NCBI RefSeq assembly: GCF_001953175.1
Contig: NZ_CP018258.1
Coordinates: 1,888,210 to 1,952,209, forward strand
Direction of reading: 5' to 3'
Length of the DNA: 64,000 bases
From: Dehalogenimonas formicexedens
GTDB lineage: Bacteria; Chloroflexota; Dehalococcoidia; Dehalococcoidales; Dehalococcoidaceae
Each line of letters opens with the position of its first letter. The stretch's first letter is position 1. The notes under the pieces are model-generated. The model made no database searches and was not told the origin of the DNA. It saw only the letters and a list, made by a program, of their open reading frames with translations. The position numbers and the translations under genes are program-made. Shown in pieces: positions 15,194 through 23,429 of the stretch.

Positions 15194-15496
15194 ATGGATG
15201 CGCTGCTGGTAATCAACCCCATTGTTCCTTTAGGCCAGGTGGTGGCCACCCGGGGAGTTCACGCGCTGGCCGGTGAGAAGCCGGAGTTTGCCGAGTTCAT
15301 GCGCCGTTCTCTGAATCGCCATGCTCAAGGCGACTGGGGCAATCTCGATGACGCAGACAAGCAGGAGAATGAGTTAAGCCTGAAACAGGGCTTCAGAACA
15401 CTCTCAGCCTATGAAGCCGAAGGGATGCCCAAAATCTGGATCATCACCGAAGCAGACCGGTTGTCAACGACGATCCTATTCCCCGAGGAATACTGA
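15194..15496 (+). CDS. Conserved mobile-element protein (unknown function)
   Basis: The 100-residue protein contains FMRRSLNRHAQGDWGNLDDADKQENELSLKQGFRTLSAY and ends PKIWIITEADRLSTTILFPEEY. This pattern recurs in plasmids, phages and integrative elements of many bacteria. Some databases attach restriction-modification names to it without experimental basis. I start at ATG 15194, which has GGAGA at a normal distance; the ATG at 15185 is too close to that site. The first of four consecutive element genes. Confidence 0.7.
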   Translation: MDALLVINPIVPLGQVVATRGVHALAGEKPEFAEFMRRSLNRHAQGDWGNLDDADKQENELSLKQGFRTLSAYEAEGMPKIWIITEADRLSTTILFPEEY

Positions 15497-15578
15497 CCCA
15501 TCACGGGCTTGTCCGCCGGCTAGGGTTATCAAAGTCGGTAAATATGAAGGGGTAAGTCTGCCCGAATGGAGGTGAAAA

Positions 15579-15992
15579 ATGCGGCAGAAATCATGCCAGG
15601 AACGGCTTGAAGCTGAACTTCAAGACCGGTTACGGGACATCCGAACGCTCTGGCGGCTATACCAGAGAAACCCCGAGGCCTCTCACAGAGAACTGGGACG
15701 CTTCGAGGAATACGGTTTGGGCTGCGATTACGTGGCCAAGGGAACATTCCAAGACCAGAAGCGGGGATATTTCCGCTGGCAACTGTCATGGGGTGGTCCG
15801 GCGGATGAGTTCCGCTTTTACATGGATGAGAATCTCGAAGCGGTTGAAATCGAATACTGTTTTCTGGACTGGTATGACGGGGCAAGCCGGAGTCTGTCAG
15901 GGGAAGACTACAGCTTACTCGACGAGATCTTTCAGAACTTCAAAGACCTCGGCCTGGTGAAAACCGAGCACGCCAGGTCTTCTGGTAATTAG
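15579..15992 (+). CDS. Conserved element protein (unknown function)
   Basis: The 137-residue protein is acidic and aromatic-rich in its centre (GYFRWQLSWGGPADEFRFYMDE, then IEYCFLDWYDGASRSLSGEDYSLLDEIFQNFKDLG). The DWYDGA...L.GED..LL..IF..F pattern is familiar from proteins of integrative elements, without known function. GGAGGTG precedes the ATG. There is no signal peptide or membrane segment. Confidence 0.65.
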   Translation: MRQKSCQERLEAELQDRLRDIRTLWRLYQRNPEASHRELGRFEEYGLGCDYVAKGTFQDQKRGYFRWQLSWGGPADEFRFYMDENLEAVEIEYCFLDWYDGASRSLSGEDYSLLDEIFQNFKDLGLVKTEHARSSGN

Positions 15993-16062
15993 CCGCTTCA
16001 CGGGGCTGCGCATCCGTAACCACGCAGGAATACAGAGCTGTTTACTGAAAGGAGGGGAAGCT

Positions 16063-16359
16063 ATGCCAATCAAGTGGAGTGCTCTTAAGGTCGGCGAGGC
16101 GATGGATATGGTCGAGGAGTTCATTGATCAAACTATCGAACCGCTGGAACAAGCGAAAATCGTGGCGATTGAAGCCCGGAAAATAGCGAACATTCCTCAG
16201 TATGTCGATGGACGTCTCGCCGGTCTCATTGTCAACATTGAGCGCATTGACAGTATTAGAAGCTCTATCGAGGCCGTCCGGGAATCTCTACCCATTGGTG
16301 CCGCGGCGGAAGAACAGGTGCGAATCGAAAGCGGCAGCCAACTCGTCCTCGTAAGTTAA
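16063..16359 (+). CDS. Small helical element protein (unknown)
   Basis: The 98-residue protein is mainly helical: MDMVEEFIDQTIEPLEQAKIVAIEARKIANIPQYVDGRLAGLIVNIERIDSIR, with a beta-like tail. AAAGGAGG precedes the ATG. The family is unrecognised. The position between two element-type genes on the same strand suggests a shared transcript. Confidence 0.65.
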   Translation: MPIKWSALKVGEAMDMVEEFIDQTIEPLEQAKIVAIEARKIANIPQYVDGRLAGLIVNIERIDSIRSSIEAVRESLPIGAAAEEQVRIESGSQLVLVS

Positions 16360-16423
16360 TCAACCGCTGAGTCTGAATTCAAACGGATACCCATGTCAAA
16401 ATCTGATGGAGAAGGAGAATGCT

Positions 16424-16906
16424 ATGACAGGTGAGCTCGATCTGTTCCAGGGAATTAATTTGTCCGAGCCGGAGCCGAAAACGACGGTGAAGCTCGGCCG
16501 GAGGGCTGCCCAGATACCGCTGCGAACAAAGCAACGAGAAGCTGCAAAACGTCTCATGGAAATATTGAAAGAATTGGAGGGTAACGACATTTTCATCGGT
16601 TCATACAGCGCCGGTGGCGGCCACTTCTGGATGGACAACTTGAAGCTTTCCAAGCTGAGAGTGGAATCGTTCAGGACAGAGCGTGACGAAACCTGCCTGC
16701 CATCGGTCATCGTCTTGTGGGGAAACAAAGGAGCTTGCATCAGGATATTCGCCGATTGCCTGTTAGCTGTTCGAGAGCAGGAGTACCAAGATTACTACCA
16801 CTATCTTTTGGATTTCTGGAATGGTTTCGGCCAAAGCCCGATCAACACTTTCCGGTCACACTGTGCTTGTTTGGCAATAACAAAGTTCACGGACCCGCTA
16901 AAATAA
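16424..16906 (+). CDS. Conserved hypothetical element protein
   Basis: The 160-residue protein begins MTGELDLFQGINLSEP and includes FIGSYSAGGGHFWMDNLKLSKLRVESF. The start at 16424 is preferred over 16406 because GAAGGAG lies just ahead of it. A basic stretch (KLGRRAAQIPLRTKQREAAKRLM) is followed by a mixed alpha/beta region. The function is unknown. The gene ends 35 bases before a strong bidirectional terminator that separates the element genes from the BREX operon. Confidence 0.6.
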   Translation: MTGELDLFQGINLSEPEPKTTVKLGRRAAQIPLRTKQREAAKRLMEILKELEGNDIFIGSYSAGGGHFWMDNLKLSKLRVESFRTERDETCLPSVIVLWGNKGACIRIFADCLLAVREQEYQDYYHYLLDFWNGFGQSPINTFRSHCACLAITKFTDPLK

Positions 16907-16940
16907 AGGCCACGAGTGACTAGCCTTCATCTAAAAGAAA

Positions 16941-16983
16941 CGCAAAAAAAGAGCTGGATAAAATTCCCAGCTCTTTTTTTGCG
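16941..16983. terminator. Bidirectional terminator with 17-bp perfect stem
   Basis: CGCAAAAAAAGAGCTGG and its exact complement flank a 9-base loop, giving T-runs in both directions. It lies between the plus-strand element genes and the minus-strand BREX operon. The following 200 bases up to 17191 contain no complete gene. On the minus strand near 17005-17065 a short frame (YRNEPMHIIASEVAPQN, then stop) looks like the tail of a lost gene. Confidence 0.9.
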
Positions 16984-17191
16984 TATACAACAATCTATCT
17001 AGTTCTGGGGGGCCACCTCAGAGGCTATAATGTGCATCGGCTCGTTGCGGTAGGTTTCAGCAATGCATTAAGCGTATACTAACTAGAGGCATCGCCGTAT
17101 TGTTCACGCAAAAACGGAAGCTTCTACACAAAAGCCGACCAGATATTTGTATCGTAGCGGCGTTGTCAGCGTAAATCACGGTATCACCTTT

Positions 17192-17389
17192 TCAGAAAAA
17201 TATGCAGCCCTGCTCTTTGAACTCCTCGACTTTGGCGAGGAGGAACTCTGTATCCACTTCCAGATATTCTGCAAGGCAATCAAGGCAAAAGAACCCCTTC
17301 GAGTCTTTGTTAAGCAACTTCTTGGTCAACCCGATTTCGTTTTTGCTCAGGGATTCTTTCTGGCACATATAACAGCTTTTCTTTTCCAT
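17192..17389 (-). CDS. Small zinc-ribbon protein at the 3' end of the BREX operon
   Basis: The 65-residue protein has two CxxC knuckles (SCYMCQKE ... GFFCLDCLAEYL), then an acidic helix and a terminal EEFKEQGCIFF. The pattern matches a small conserved zinc-ribbon family of unknown role. The ATG at 17389 lies five bases past the brxL stop (17394), so it is translated with the operon. It may be an accessory component or simply a passenger. Confidence 0.7.
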   Translation of the reverse strand: MEKKSCYMCQKESLSKNEIGLTKKLLNKDSKGFFCLDCLAEYLEVDTEFLLAKVEEFKEQGCIFF

Positions 17390-17393
17390 ACAA

Positions 17394-18884
17394 TTACACA
17401 ACTTCTTCAAGGTCTGGTCTGACGCTGAACGCAGGGATGTCCTTCCCGCGATATTCTACATCGAGTATACCCAGTTGGTACTTGATGGTATCCCTCATTT
17501 TACGTGCTCTGTCGAGGCAGTAACGTTTGAACTCGCGTGCGCTGATGTCGTCCGCACTGCGAACCTGCGGGAACAGCAATTTCAAGTATGCGGTAGCAAT
17601 GCGCTTAACCGCTTCAGTATCGCGTGTGTCCGCGGCTTCAGGAACCTCAACAAGTTCATCCACAATGGCGCGGTAGCTCATATCGTCACGCAGTTCGTGC
17701 ATTATCGAACAGAAGTATTCCGAGTTCAGTGCCCAACCCGCAATCTTAAGGTCGTCGTTCATTCGGGGTATATTCCACCCCTTTATGAAGCCGTGGAAAC
17801 GCTCAATTAACGCCGACTCATGGAATACAGACGGCAGTTCTTCAAACATATTGGCAAAGCCGTCCTCGTCCATCGTTTCCTTTTTGATGTTGCCGCAAAG
17901 GATAACGGCCGCCTCGGCGGTCCCCTCATAATTACCAACGGTGAAGATGCCCGATTCAAGATAACCTTTCAACGCTGCTCGCATTTCGTCAACGTCCGGG
18001 AAGGAAATGGTCTGTACTTCATCAAGCGTTATAAAGTCGTTGCCGGACACCAACCCCTCAACCCGTTTGTTCTGGTCATAGAACATCTTCGCCCGGCTCA
18101 TAACGCCACCGCTCGAAAGCCACCCGAAACGGCTGACACGACCGAACAGGTACGACTTGCCAGTTCCCTTTGGGGCAAGTTCAATTAGATTCAGTCGCTT
18201 TTCAACGAACGGAAGCAAACGGGTGAGCATCGTGAGTTTCTTTTCCTCGTCGCCGAGGTAACCGCTCGCGTTGTAGTCCACTGCGCCGAGTAGAACATCA
18301 AGCCACTCTGTCGTGGTGAATTCCCGACGGGCATCTTTGTAATAGTCGATATCAATGGTGTAAGGGCAAAATGTCTTAAACGCAGTTAGTTTAATTTTAC
18401 CCCTGTTTGCGCCCTTTGCCTTGTTTTTTGAAAACTCCATATCGTAGTCATCGGGCGGGCGATAGCCGATTTCGACCATTCCCCAAGTTTCGCGCCCGCG
18501 CACCAAGTCTTCCTTGCAGATTTGCCACACTGAATCTTCAATTATTGTATCCTTGCTCGTCAAGCCAAAGTCAGGCAAAGCAAACGACACCACACTCGTC
18601 CTGATGTCAATATCAACAGACACCTTAGCTAGGAACTTCACTCGCTCGTGTTCAATTACCACCTGATTCTTTATAGAAGTCCAATCGTCCTTTCGCGGCA
18701 AGTAAGTCCGTATGAAACGAACCAATTCTTCGGAGTCGAAGTGACCGTTCTCGTCCTCGAATTTTTTCAAGAGCCAGTCGCGCATAAAGGAAGGCAGGCT
18801 CAGAGCGGAGAAGAAGTTACTTCTTTTAAGGTCTTTATATACCACCATCTCGTCAAAACAATTTCGGAGTTTTTCAATCATCAT
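17394..18884 (-). CDS. brxL: BREX ATPase of the BrxL family (Lon-like)
   Basis: The 496-residue protein has an AAA+ core with Walker A LAPKGTGKS (236-244) and a Walker B-like FITLDEVQTISF. Conserved surroundings include TEWLDVLLGAVDYNASGY and FHGFIKGWNIPRM, typical of the BREX Lon-like protein. BrxL forms DNA-binding rings needed for phage exclusion in type 1 systems. This version is short and I see no C-terminal serine-protease domain with its Ser/Lys dyad. It follows pglZ by eight bases with GGAGG upstream and is the fourth core gene of a type 4-like order. Confidence 0.85.
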   Translation of the reverse strand: MMIEKLRNCFDEMVVYKDLKRSNFFSALSLPSFMRDWLLKKFEDENGHFDSEELVRFIRTYLPRKDDWTSIKNQVVIEHERVKFLAKVSVDIDIRTSVVSFALPDFGLTSKDTIIEDSVWQICKEDLVRGRETWGMVEIGYRPPDDYDMEFSKNKAKGANRGKIKLTAFKTFCPYTIDIDYYKDARREFTTTEWLDVLLGAVDYNASGYLGDEEKKLTMLTRLLPFVEKRLNLIELAPKGTGKSYLFGRVSRFGWLSSGGVMSRAKMFYDQNKRVEGLVSGNDFITLDEVQTISFPDVDEMRAALKGYLESGIFTVGNYEGTAEAAVILCGNIKKETMDEDGFANMFEELPSVFHESALIERFHGFIKGWNIPRMNDDLKIAGWALNSEYFCSIMHELRDDMSYRAIVDELVEVPEAADTRDTEAVKRIATAYLKLLFPQVRSADDISAREFKRYCLDRARKMRDTIKYQLGILDVEYRGKDIPAFSVRPDLEEVV

Positions 18885-18892
18885 CGTACCTC

Positions 18893-21136
18893 CTAAAACA
18901 AGTCATTAAAAGCATCATTGACTTTGCCGCTCTTGCTTTTCGCCTTAATTATGATTTTACCGATCAGATTGTCGCCTGCATAAACGTCCGCCGGATAATC
19001 ACTCGCCCGTTTTAAGTCGGGCAGTTTTACGGCATAGTGGTTGGCATCAATTTGCGTGGCAGGGTGTGGTTTTCCATCCAGGACAACGGACACATCCTGA
19101 ACGGGTGAGTTGAAGAACAAAATAACCTCTGTTCCAGTGCGGAAGTCAACGATCACTACCTCATTGACCAGTTTGACTGTTACGTTTCCGTTTTTCAGCG
19201 ATAGTTCTATAATCGGGACGATAACTTCTTCCAACGATGCGCCGCCGTGAACCTCCACGTTCGCTGCCCGGCTTCCTTTGAAACGGCCGTAATCGGCAAG
19301 TACAAGGTATCCATTTTCTTCTGCGGCAAACGGGAGATCATAAGGTTGGAACAGCTTACAGCAACGCCCCGAATGCGTGCCCTTTGTATCGGTTTCGTAC
19401 TGTTCCTCTTTGCAGCGCAGAACAGCAAGCCGTGACGCACCGTGGTCACTTACAATCAGGAAGCGTTTACAATGCCTTAGTGCAAGGTCCGTGGCTGCCT
19501 TACCAATCATTGCCTCTATAATGGCTATCTCTTTGGCGAGGTGGATAGGCAGTTCGTTGTTTGTGAAGTTGTAGCCACCCACATCATTGTGCTTGGTGTC
19601 ATCAAGTTCATTGTTCTTTTCCTTACGGCCTGGCCAAGCATCGAAAAAGTCACGATTCATTGACGTTATCGTCGGTAACTCCGCACGGGCGATGTTAACC
19701 CGAACCGATAGCCCTCGTTTCTGAGCTAGGGCTTCAATAAGAGCCAAATATTCAACGCCGAGCGCGTCTAGCCAGTATAGGTATGTGTCGGTTTTATCCA
19801 AACCGTCTATGATTTCGTTTCGTGTAGGCAAACGATTGAATTTCCGCGGACTGTGGGCGAGTTCATCAACCTTTTCCAAAAATCCAGGTTCAAGCCTGTT
19901 CGAAATCTTTTGCTGCTTGTACGCCTCGAAATAATCGGACAGCAGGTCGGCCATTTCGGGGCATTTGAAAACATACCTCTTCAAATATGCCGCTAACGCC
20001 GGATAAATGCTTTCAATTTGTGTAATCATGCCGTTCTGGGAAAGCCAAGCGATAATCTCCTCACGCTCGGATTTTGTGCTATCTGTCAGCTTATAAATGC
20101 TTTCAGACTCAACCTTTCGATTGTTCACAACGAAATCGGCGATGTCCGATTCCGGGAACTTCTCGACCAGCATCTTTCGTTCCCGATAGAACGCGACAAA
20201 TCGTGTGTCTGAGTGTTTAATTTCAATTATTGTATTAAGGACATTTCCGACGAAGTCTTCAAAACGCCTTGTTCTTTCTAACACAAAGCGGAGGTAACCA
20301 TTGGGCAATGTATCGGCTTTACATTTCAAGCAGATGAAATAGAGCCAATTGCAATAGTCATTACCCGAAACACGAGCATAGAAATCAGATTCCAGATTAC
20401 CGCCCAGTCCATGTTTCTCAAACACTTCATCGAGCGAGCCGTTACTCTTGTTCAATTCAGTCAATAGTTCTGTCCAACGAGTATCACTTCCACAGGAGCG
20501 TGGCAAAGCAAAGCAAATAGTGGAAAATTTAACTCCCTCGTAGGCACTGCTTATTCTGTGTACGGTGAACATAGCCTCATCGAGATCCACCGCTGTGTTA
20601 ACGACAACATTCCCACACCGACCGTTTTCAAGATCCGCGAGCATTACCTTGAAACCAGATAGTGCCGATAGTCCAACCGATGGAGCGGCAAGTGTAAACG
20701 ACAAGTTGCACTCCGCCTTATCAATTACACAATATCGACGGTTGTCAAAACGCGGGTCGGTCTGCAACCCGACAATTTGAGAAGCAAGCCCTCGTAGTAG
20801 TAACACGACTTTTACCCTGGTGATGTTAAGATCTTTTAATCGCGACAGGGCGCGTTTGGCTTCGTTGTTTCCGCGAAGCGCAAGGTATTCCCCAAACCCC
20901 GTCACAACGAACTTGTTACCTTTTGTGTTTACATCAATAGCTTCGATATAGGAGAGCAGTCCGTCAATGTCAGGCAGTTTGTCATTGCCGCTACAAAAGC
21001 TACTCATCTGGACAAAATCAAGCCCCAAGACTGATAACTCGGCTATCGCGGAAGCGTATTGTCCGTCGCTAACGAACAAGAAAAATGGCGTCTTGTCGGA
21101 AGATGCCAGGTATTTCTTCACCGAGTCAATCTGCAT
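18893..21136 (-). CDS. pglZ: BREX alkaline-phosphatase-fold protein PglZ
   Basis: This protein of about 747 residues has a PglZ domain in its C-terminal half: TYLYWLDALGVEYLALIEAL (metal/nucleophile region), RFLIVSDHGASRL (metal-binding D and H) and later EVHGGASLEEVIVPIIEL. The N-terminal half is specific to the subtype. PglZ is the hallmark of BREX systems and interacts with the modification/ATPase components. I place the start at ATG 21136 (MQIDSVKKYL), which has GGCGGGG upstream; 21154 is an alternative. Both overlap the end of the upstream brxC part (stop at 21126). Confidence 0.9.
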   Translation of the reverse strand: MQIDSVKKYLASSDKTPFFLFVSDGQYASAIAELSVLGLDFVQMSSFCSGNDKLPDIDGLLSYIEAIDVNTKGNKFVVTGFGEYLALRGNNEAKRALSRLKDLNITRVKVVLLLRGLASQIVGLQTDPRFDNRRYCVIDKAECNLSFTLAAPSVGLSALSGFKVMLADLENGRCGNVVVNTAVDLDEAMFTVHRISSAYEGVKFSTICFALPRSCGSDTRWTELLTELNKSNGSLDEVFEKHGLGGNLESDFYARVSGNDYCNWLYFICLKCKADTLPNGYLRFVLERTRRFEDFVGNVLNTIIEIKHSDTRFVAFYRERKMLVEKFPESDIADFVVNNRKVESESIYKLTDSTKSEREEIIAWLSQNGMITQIESIYPALAAYLKRYVFKCPEMADLLSDYFEAYKQQKISNRLEPGFLEKVDELAHSPRKFNRLPTRNEIIDGLDKTDTYLYWLDALGVEYLALIEALAQKRGLSVRVNIARAELPTITSMNRDFFDAWPGRKEKNNELDDTKHNDVGGYNFTNNELPIHLAKEIAIIEAMIGKAATDLALRHCKRFLIVSDHGASRLAVLRCKEEQYETDTKGTHSGRCCKLFQPYDLPFAAEENGYLVLADYGRFKGSRAANVEVHGGASLEEVIVPIIELSLKNGNVTVKLVNEVVIVDFRTGTEVILFFNSPVQDVSVVLDGKPHPATQIDANHYAVKLPDLKRASDYPADVYAGDNLIGKIIIKAKSKSGKVNDAFNDLF

Positions 21137-23429
21137 TATAATCCCCGCCCCCATTCGTCAGTATTTCAATTCCGACCGTAATGCTATCCTTAACAAGCCG
21201 TTTGAGGTACTGCTTCAACTGGGTATCGTCCATCTGGTCGATTTTCAAGAGTACCTTATCGCTGCCGCCGGCGTTGTATTCGGCTTCGGCGAGCTGCTTT
21301 ACCTTGCCCTTTACACTTGGATTTTCACGCCAATCATAAGTATCAACGGAAAGACGGTCGAGGGTATCCCTAACCTTATCAAGGTGAGGAAGCAACGTAC
21401 TGTATTCGCCGACGATGTCACACTTGAACGCAGCGTTTCGCTTTTCGTCGTCCGCTAAACAGTCGAAAAGTGTTGTGGTTTCGAGGAATGCAAGAGCAGA
21501 TTTGATTTCGGCATCCGTTCCCCAATTCCTGTTTAGCGTTTCAAAGGCTTTCTTTGCCTTCTCAAACTCAGCTTCGGTAACACAGCACAGAATGGGCGTC
21601 CTGTAACGGTTCGACCACTCGCGTGGGTTTTTCGTTCCAGTCTTGTCTTTCCACAAGCGGAAAAGCTGCGACTTCAGCTGGTTCTTTCGGAACTCCTCAG
21701 CGGCTTCTTTCACCTTGACGTTACAATCGGTTTTTGGTAATTCAAACAAGCCTGTCTGCAGTTTGCTCTTAACGTCGGCAATATCGTTATCGCTCAGGTC
21801 TTCGAGGTATGGCTTATAAAACTCAGCAAAGACCCGCCTGTCATTGTTTAGTAACTCCCTGATTGCGGTGCCGTGCGCCACCAGTTCTGAATGGAACGCC
21901 TTTAGATGTTCGGGTAAGAGATCTTCCTGCTTGCAGATTTTCAGTAGAATGTCGAGGACTTTTACCAGCGCGGGGTATTTCGTCCGCAGAGCCTCGCAGG
22001 AAATGCCGATGAACTTCATCCGGTCGCGCCACTCTTTGCATGCTTCTGCCAGGGAATGCGCCGAAACGCTCAGAATTGAGTTGCTTTCTTTAACCATGCC
22101 ATACTCAGTCAATAGCTTGCGGATTTCGTCCTCTCCGGTTTGCTTGTTCCACAGGCACGAGTGTTTTACCTCAAACAAACGGCGAGTGTCGGCAAGCACA
22201 TTATTCTCCGCGCCGATTGCCGTAGCGAGTTCCATTATCTTGCCGCCCTCAAACGAGCGAAGGTACTCGCGCATACCCTTTTGGCAGTTGTCACTCGTGA
22301 TCAAAGCGAACAGATTTTCACCGAGCGATGGTTTCGCGGATGCAATCTTACCAATCTCAACAGCCTTTTTATGTGCCTCGTTTCCTTCTTTCTGCACGAG
22401 TTCGATGTATTTCTGAACCATATCGAAAATGGCAACGGTGTCCACTTCTTCAAGGCACCATACAGGAAGGCTTAAGCCCCGCATTTTTGCGGTTACGGCC
22501 ATAGCCGCCTGTCCCGCAGATGAACACGAATTCGGTTGAATACCCCATGCTTTTTCAGTGAGTTCGTAAAACGCCATCTCATCTGCGGTCATCTTTACGA
22601 TATAAGTCGGTTTCGGTGATTTGCCGATATAGTTGCCGATCATCTCCGCAAGTTTGTCTTGCGTGATCTGCTCGTGGCCGCCGGATGAATCGCTGTAACG
22701 GAACGGCTCGCTGCCATACTCTTTCAAGAGGAATCCCGTAATGAACGCCGAGAGATTGCACGGAGCAAAACCATAGGTCTCCTCGAGGAAGTCGTAGATC
22801 TCGCCGATTGAAATCTGTCCGTCACGGGCAAATGCGACTTCGATTCGCTTATCAATCTCAACCTTAATTTTAGAGATGGGTAGCGAAGATGCCATCGGGC
22901 TTTCCCAATACTTGTCAATCTTCCAAACGGTCGGCAGCACGTGCTTTTCAACGCCGACGACTACACCGCTTGTGGTCTGCATAATGCCGGACTTCGCTGA
23001 CTGCCTCATCGCCGGAGTTATCTTCAATTGGCTCTCTGTAAGGTTCTTGGCAAAGTCGAATACATACGGGAATTTCGTTGCCACAATCGTCTGAAGGACA
23101 CTTGCCACGCCTTGCCCGTTGCCAAGTTTCTCGCCTTCCTGGTTGGCATAGGTGTACACGACAAACTGACCGTTACAGATGCGGTTTTTCCAGTCTTGGT
23201 CTAAAACGCGCTTTGCCTTGTCTGAATTTTCTCGCGATGGCGTGTTGTTGTTGCGTTGGTAATATAACGCCATAGCTGAGAAGTCCACATACTGCTCAAA
23301 CGCCTCTGAGCCAAGTGGCGTAGAAAGCGCGTCAATAAACACGATGTTTTCGTACTGCTTATCAGCGACCGCCGTCTTGATGGTCTTACGGAACGTCGCC
23401 CCCTTCCGCCTCGTCCTTGGCGAAGGCAA
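21126..23429 (-). CDS. brxC: BrxC, C-terminal part (separated by frameshift)
   Basis: This 767-codon frame continues the BREX ATPase. Its proper sequence starts at GATFRKTIKTAVADKQYENIVFIDALSTPLG, directly where the upstream frame (23386-25302) loses sense. It carries helical regions including GEIYDFLEETYGFAPCNLSAFITGFLLKEYG and a KSPKPTYIVKMT segment. The nominal ATG at 23429 lies inside the overlap and is unlikely to be a real start. Removing one G from the G5 run (C5 at 23399-23403 on the plus strand) would fuse both parts into a protein of about 1,390 residues, within the size range of BrxC/PglY proteins. Confidence 0.85.
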   Translation of the reverse strand: MPSPRTRRKGATFRKTIKTAVADKQYENIVFIDALSTPLGSEAFEQYVDFSAMALYYQRNNNTPSRENSDKAKRVLDQDWKNRICNGQFVVYTYANQEGEKLGNGQGVASVLQTIVATKFPYVFDFAKNLTESQLKITPAMRQSAKSGIMQTTSGVVVGVEKHVLPTVWKIDKYWESPMASSLPISKIKVEIDKRIEVAFARDGQISIGEIYDFLEETYGFAPCNLSAFITGFLLKEYGSEPFRYSDSSGGHEQITQDKLAEMIGNYIGKSPKPTYIVKMTADEMAFYELTEKAWGIQPNSCSSAGQAAMAVTAKMRGLSLPVWCLEEVDTVAIFDMVQKYIELVQKEGNEAHKKAVEIGKIASAKPSLGENLFALITSDNCQKGMREYLRSFEGGKIMELATAIGAENNVLADTRRLFEVKHSCLWNKQTGEDEIRKLLTEYGMVKESNSILSVSAHSLAEACKEWRDRMKFIGISCEALRTKYPALVKVLDILLKICKQEDLLPEHLKAFHSELVAHGTAIRELLNNDRRVFAEFYKPYLEDLSDNDIADVKSKLQTGLFELPKTDCNVKVKEAAEEFRKNQLKSQLFRLWKDKTGTKNPREWSNRYRTPILCCVTEAEFEKAKKAFETLNRNWGTDAEIKSALAFLETTTLFDCLADDEKRNAAFKCDIVGEYSTLLPHLDKVRDTLDRLSVDTYDWRENPSVKGKVKQLAEAEYNAGGSDKVLLKIDQMDDTQLKQYLKRLVKDSITVGIEILTNGGGDYNAD

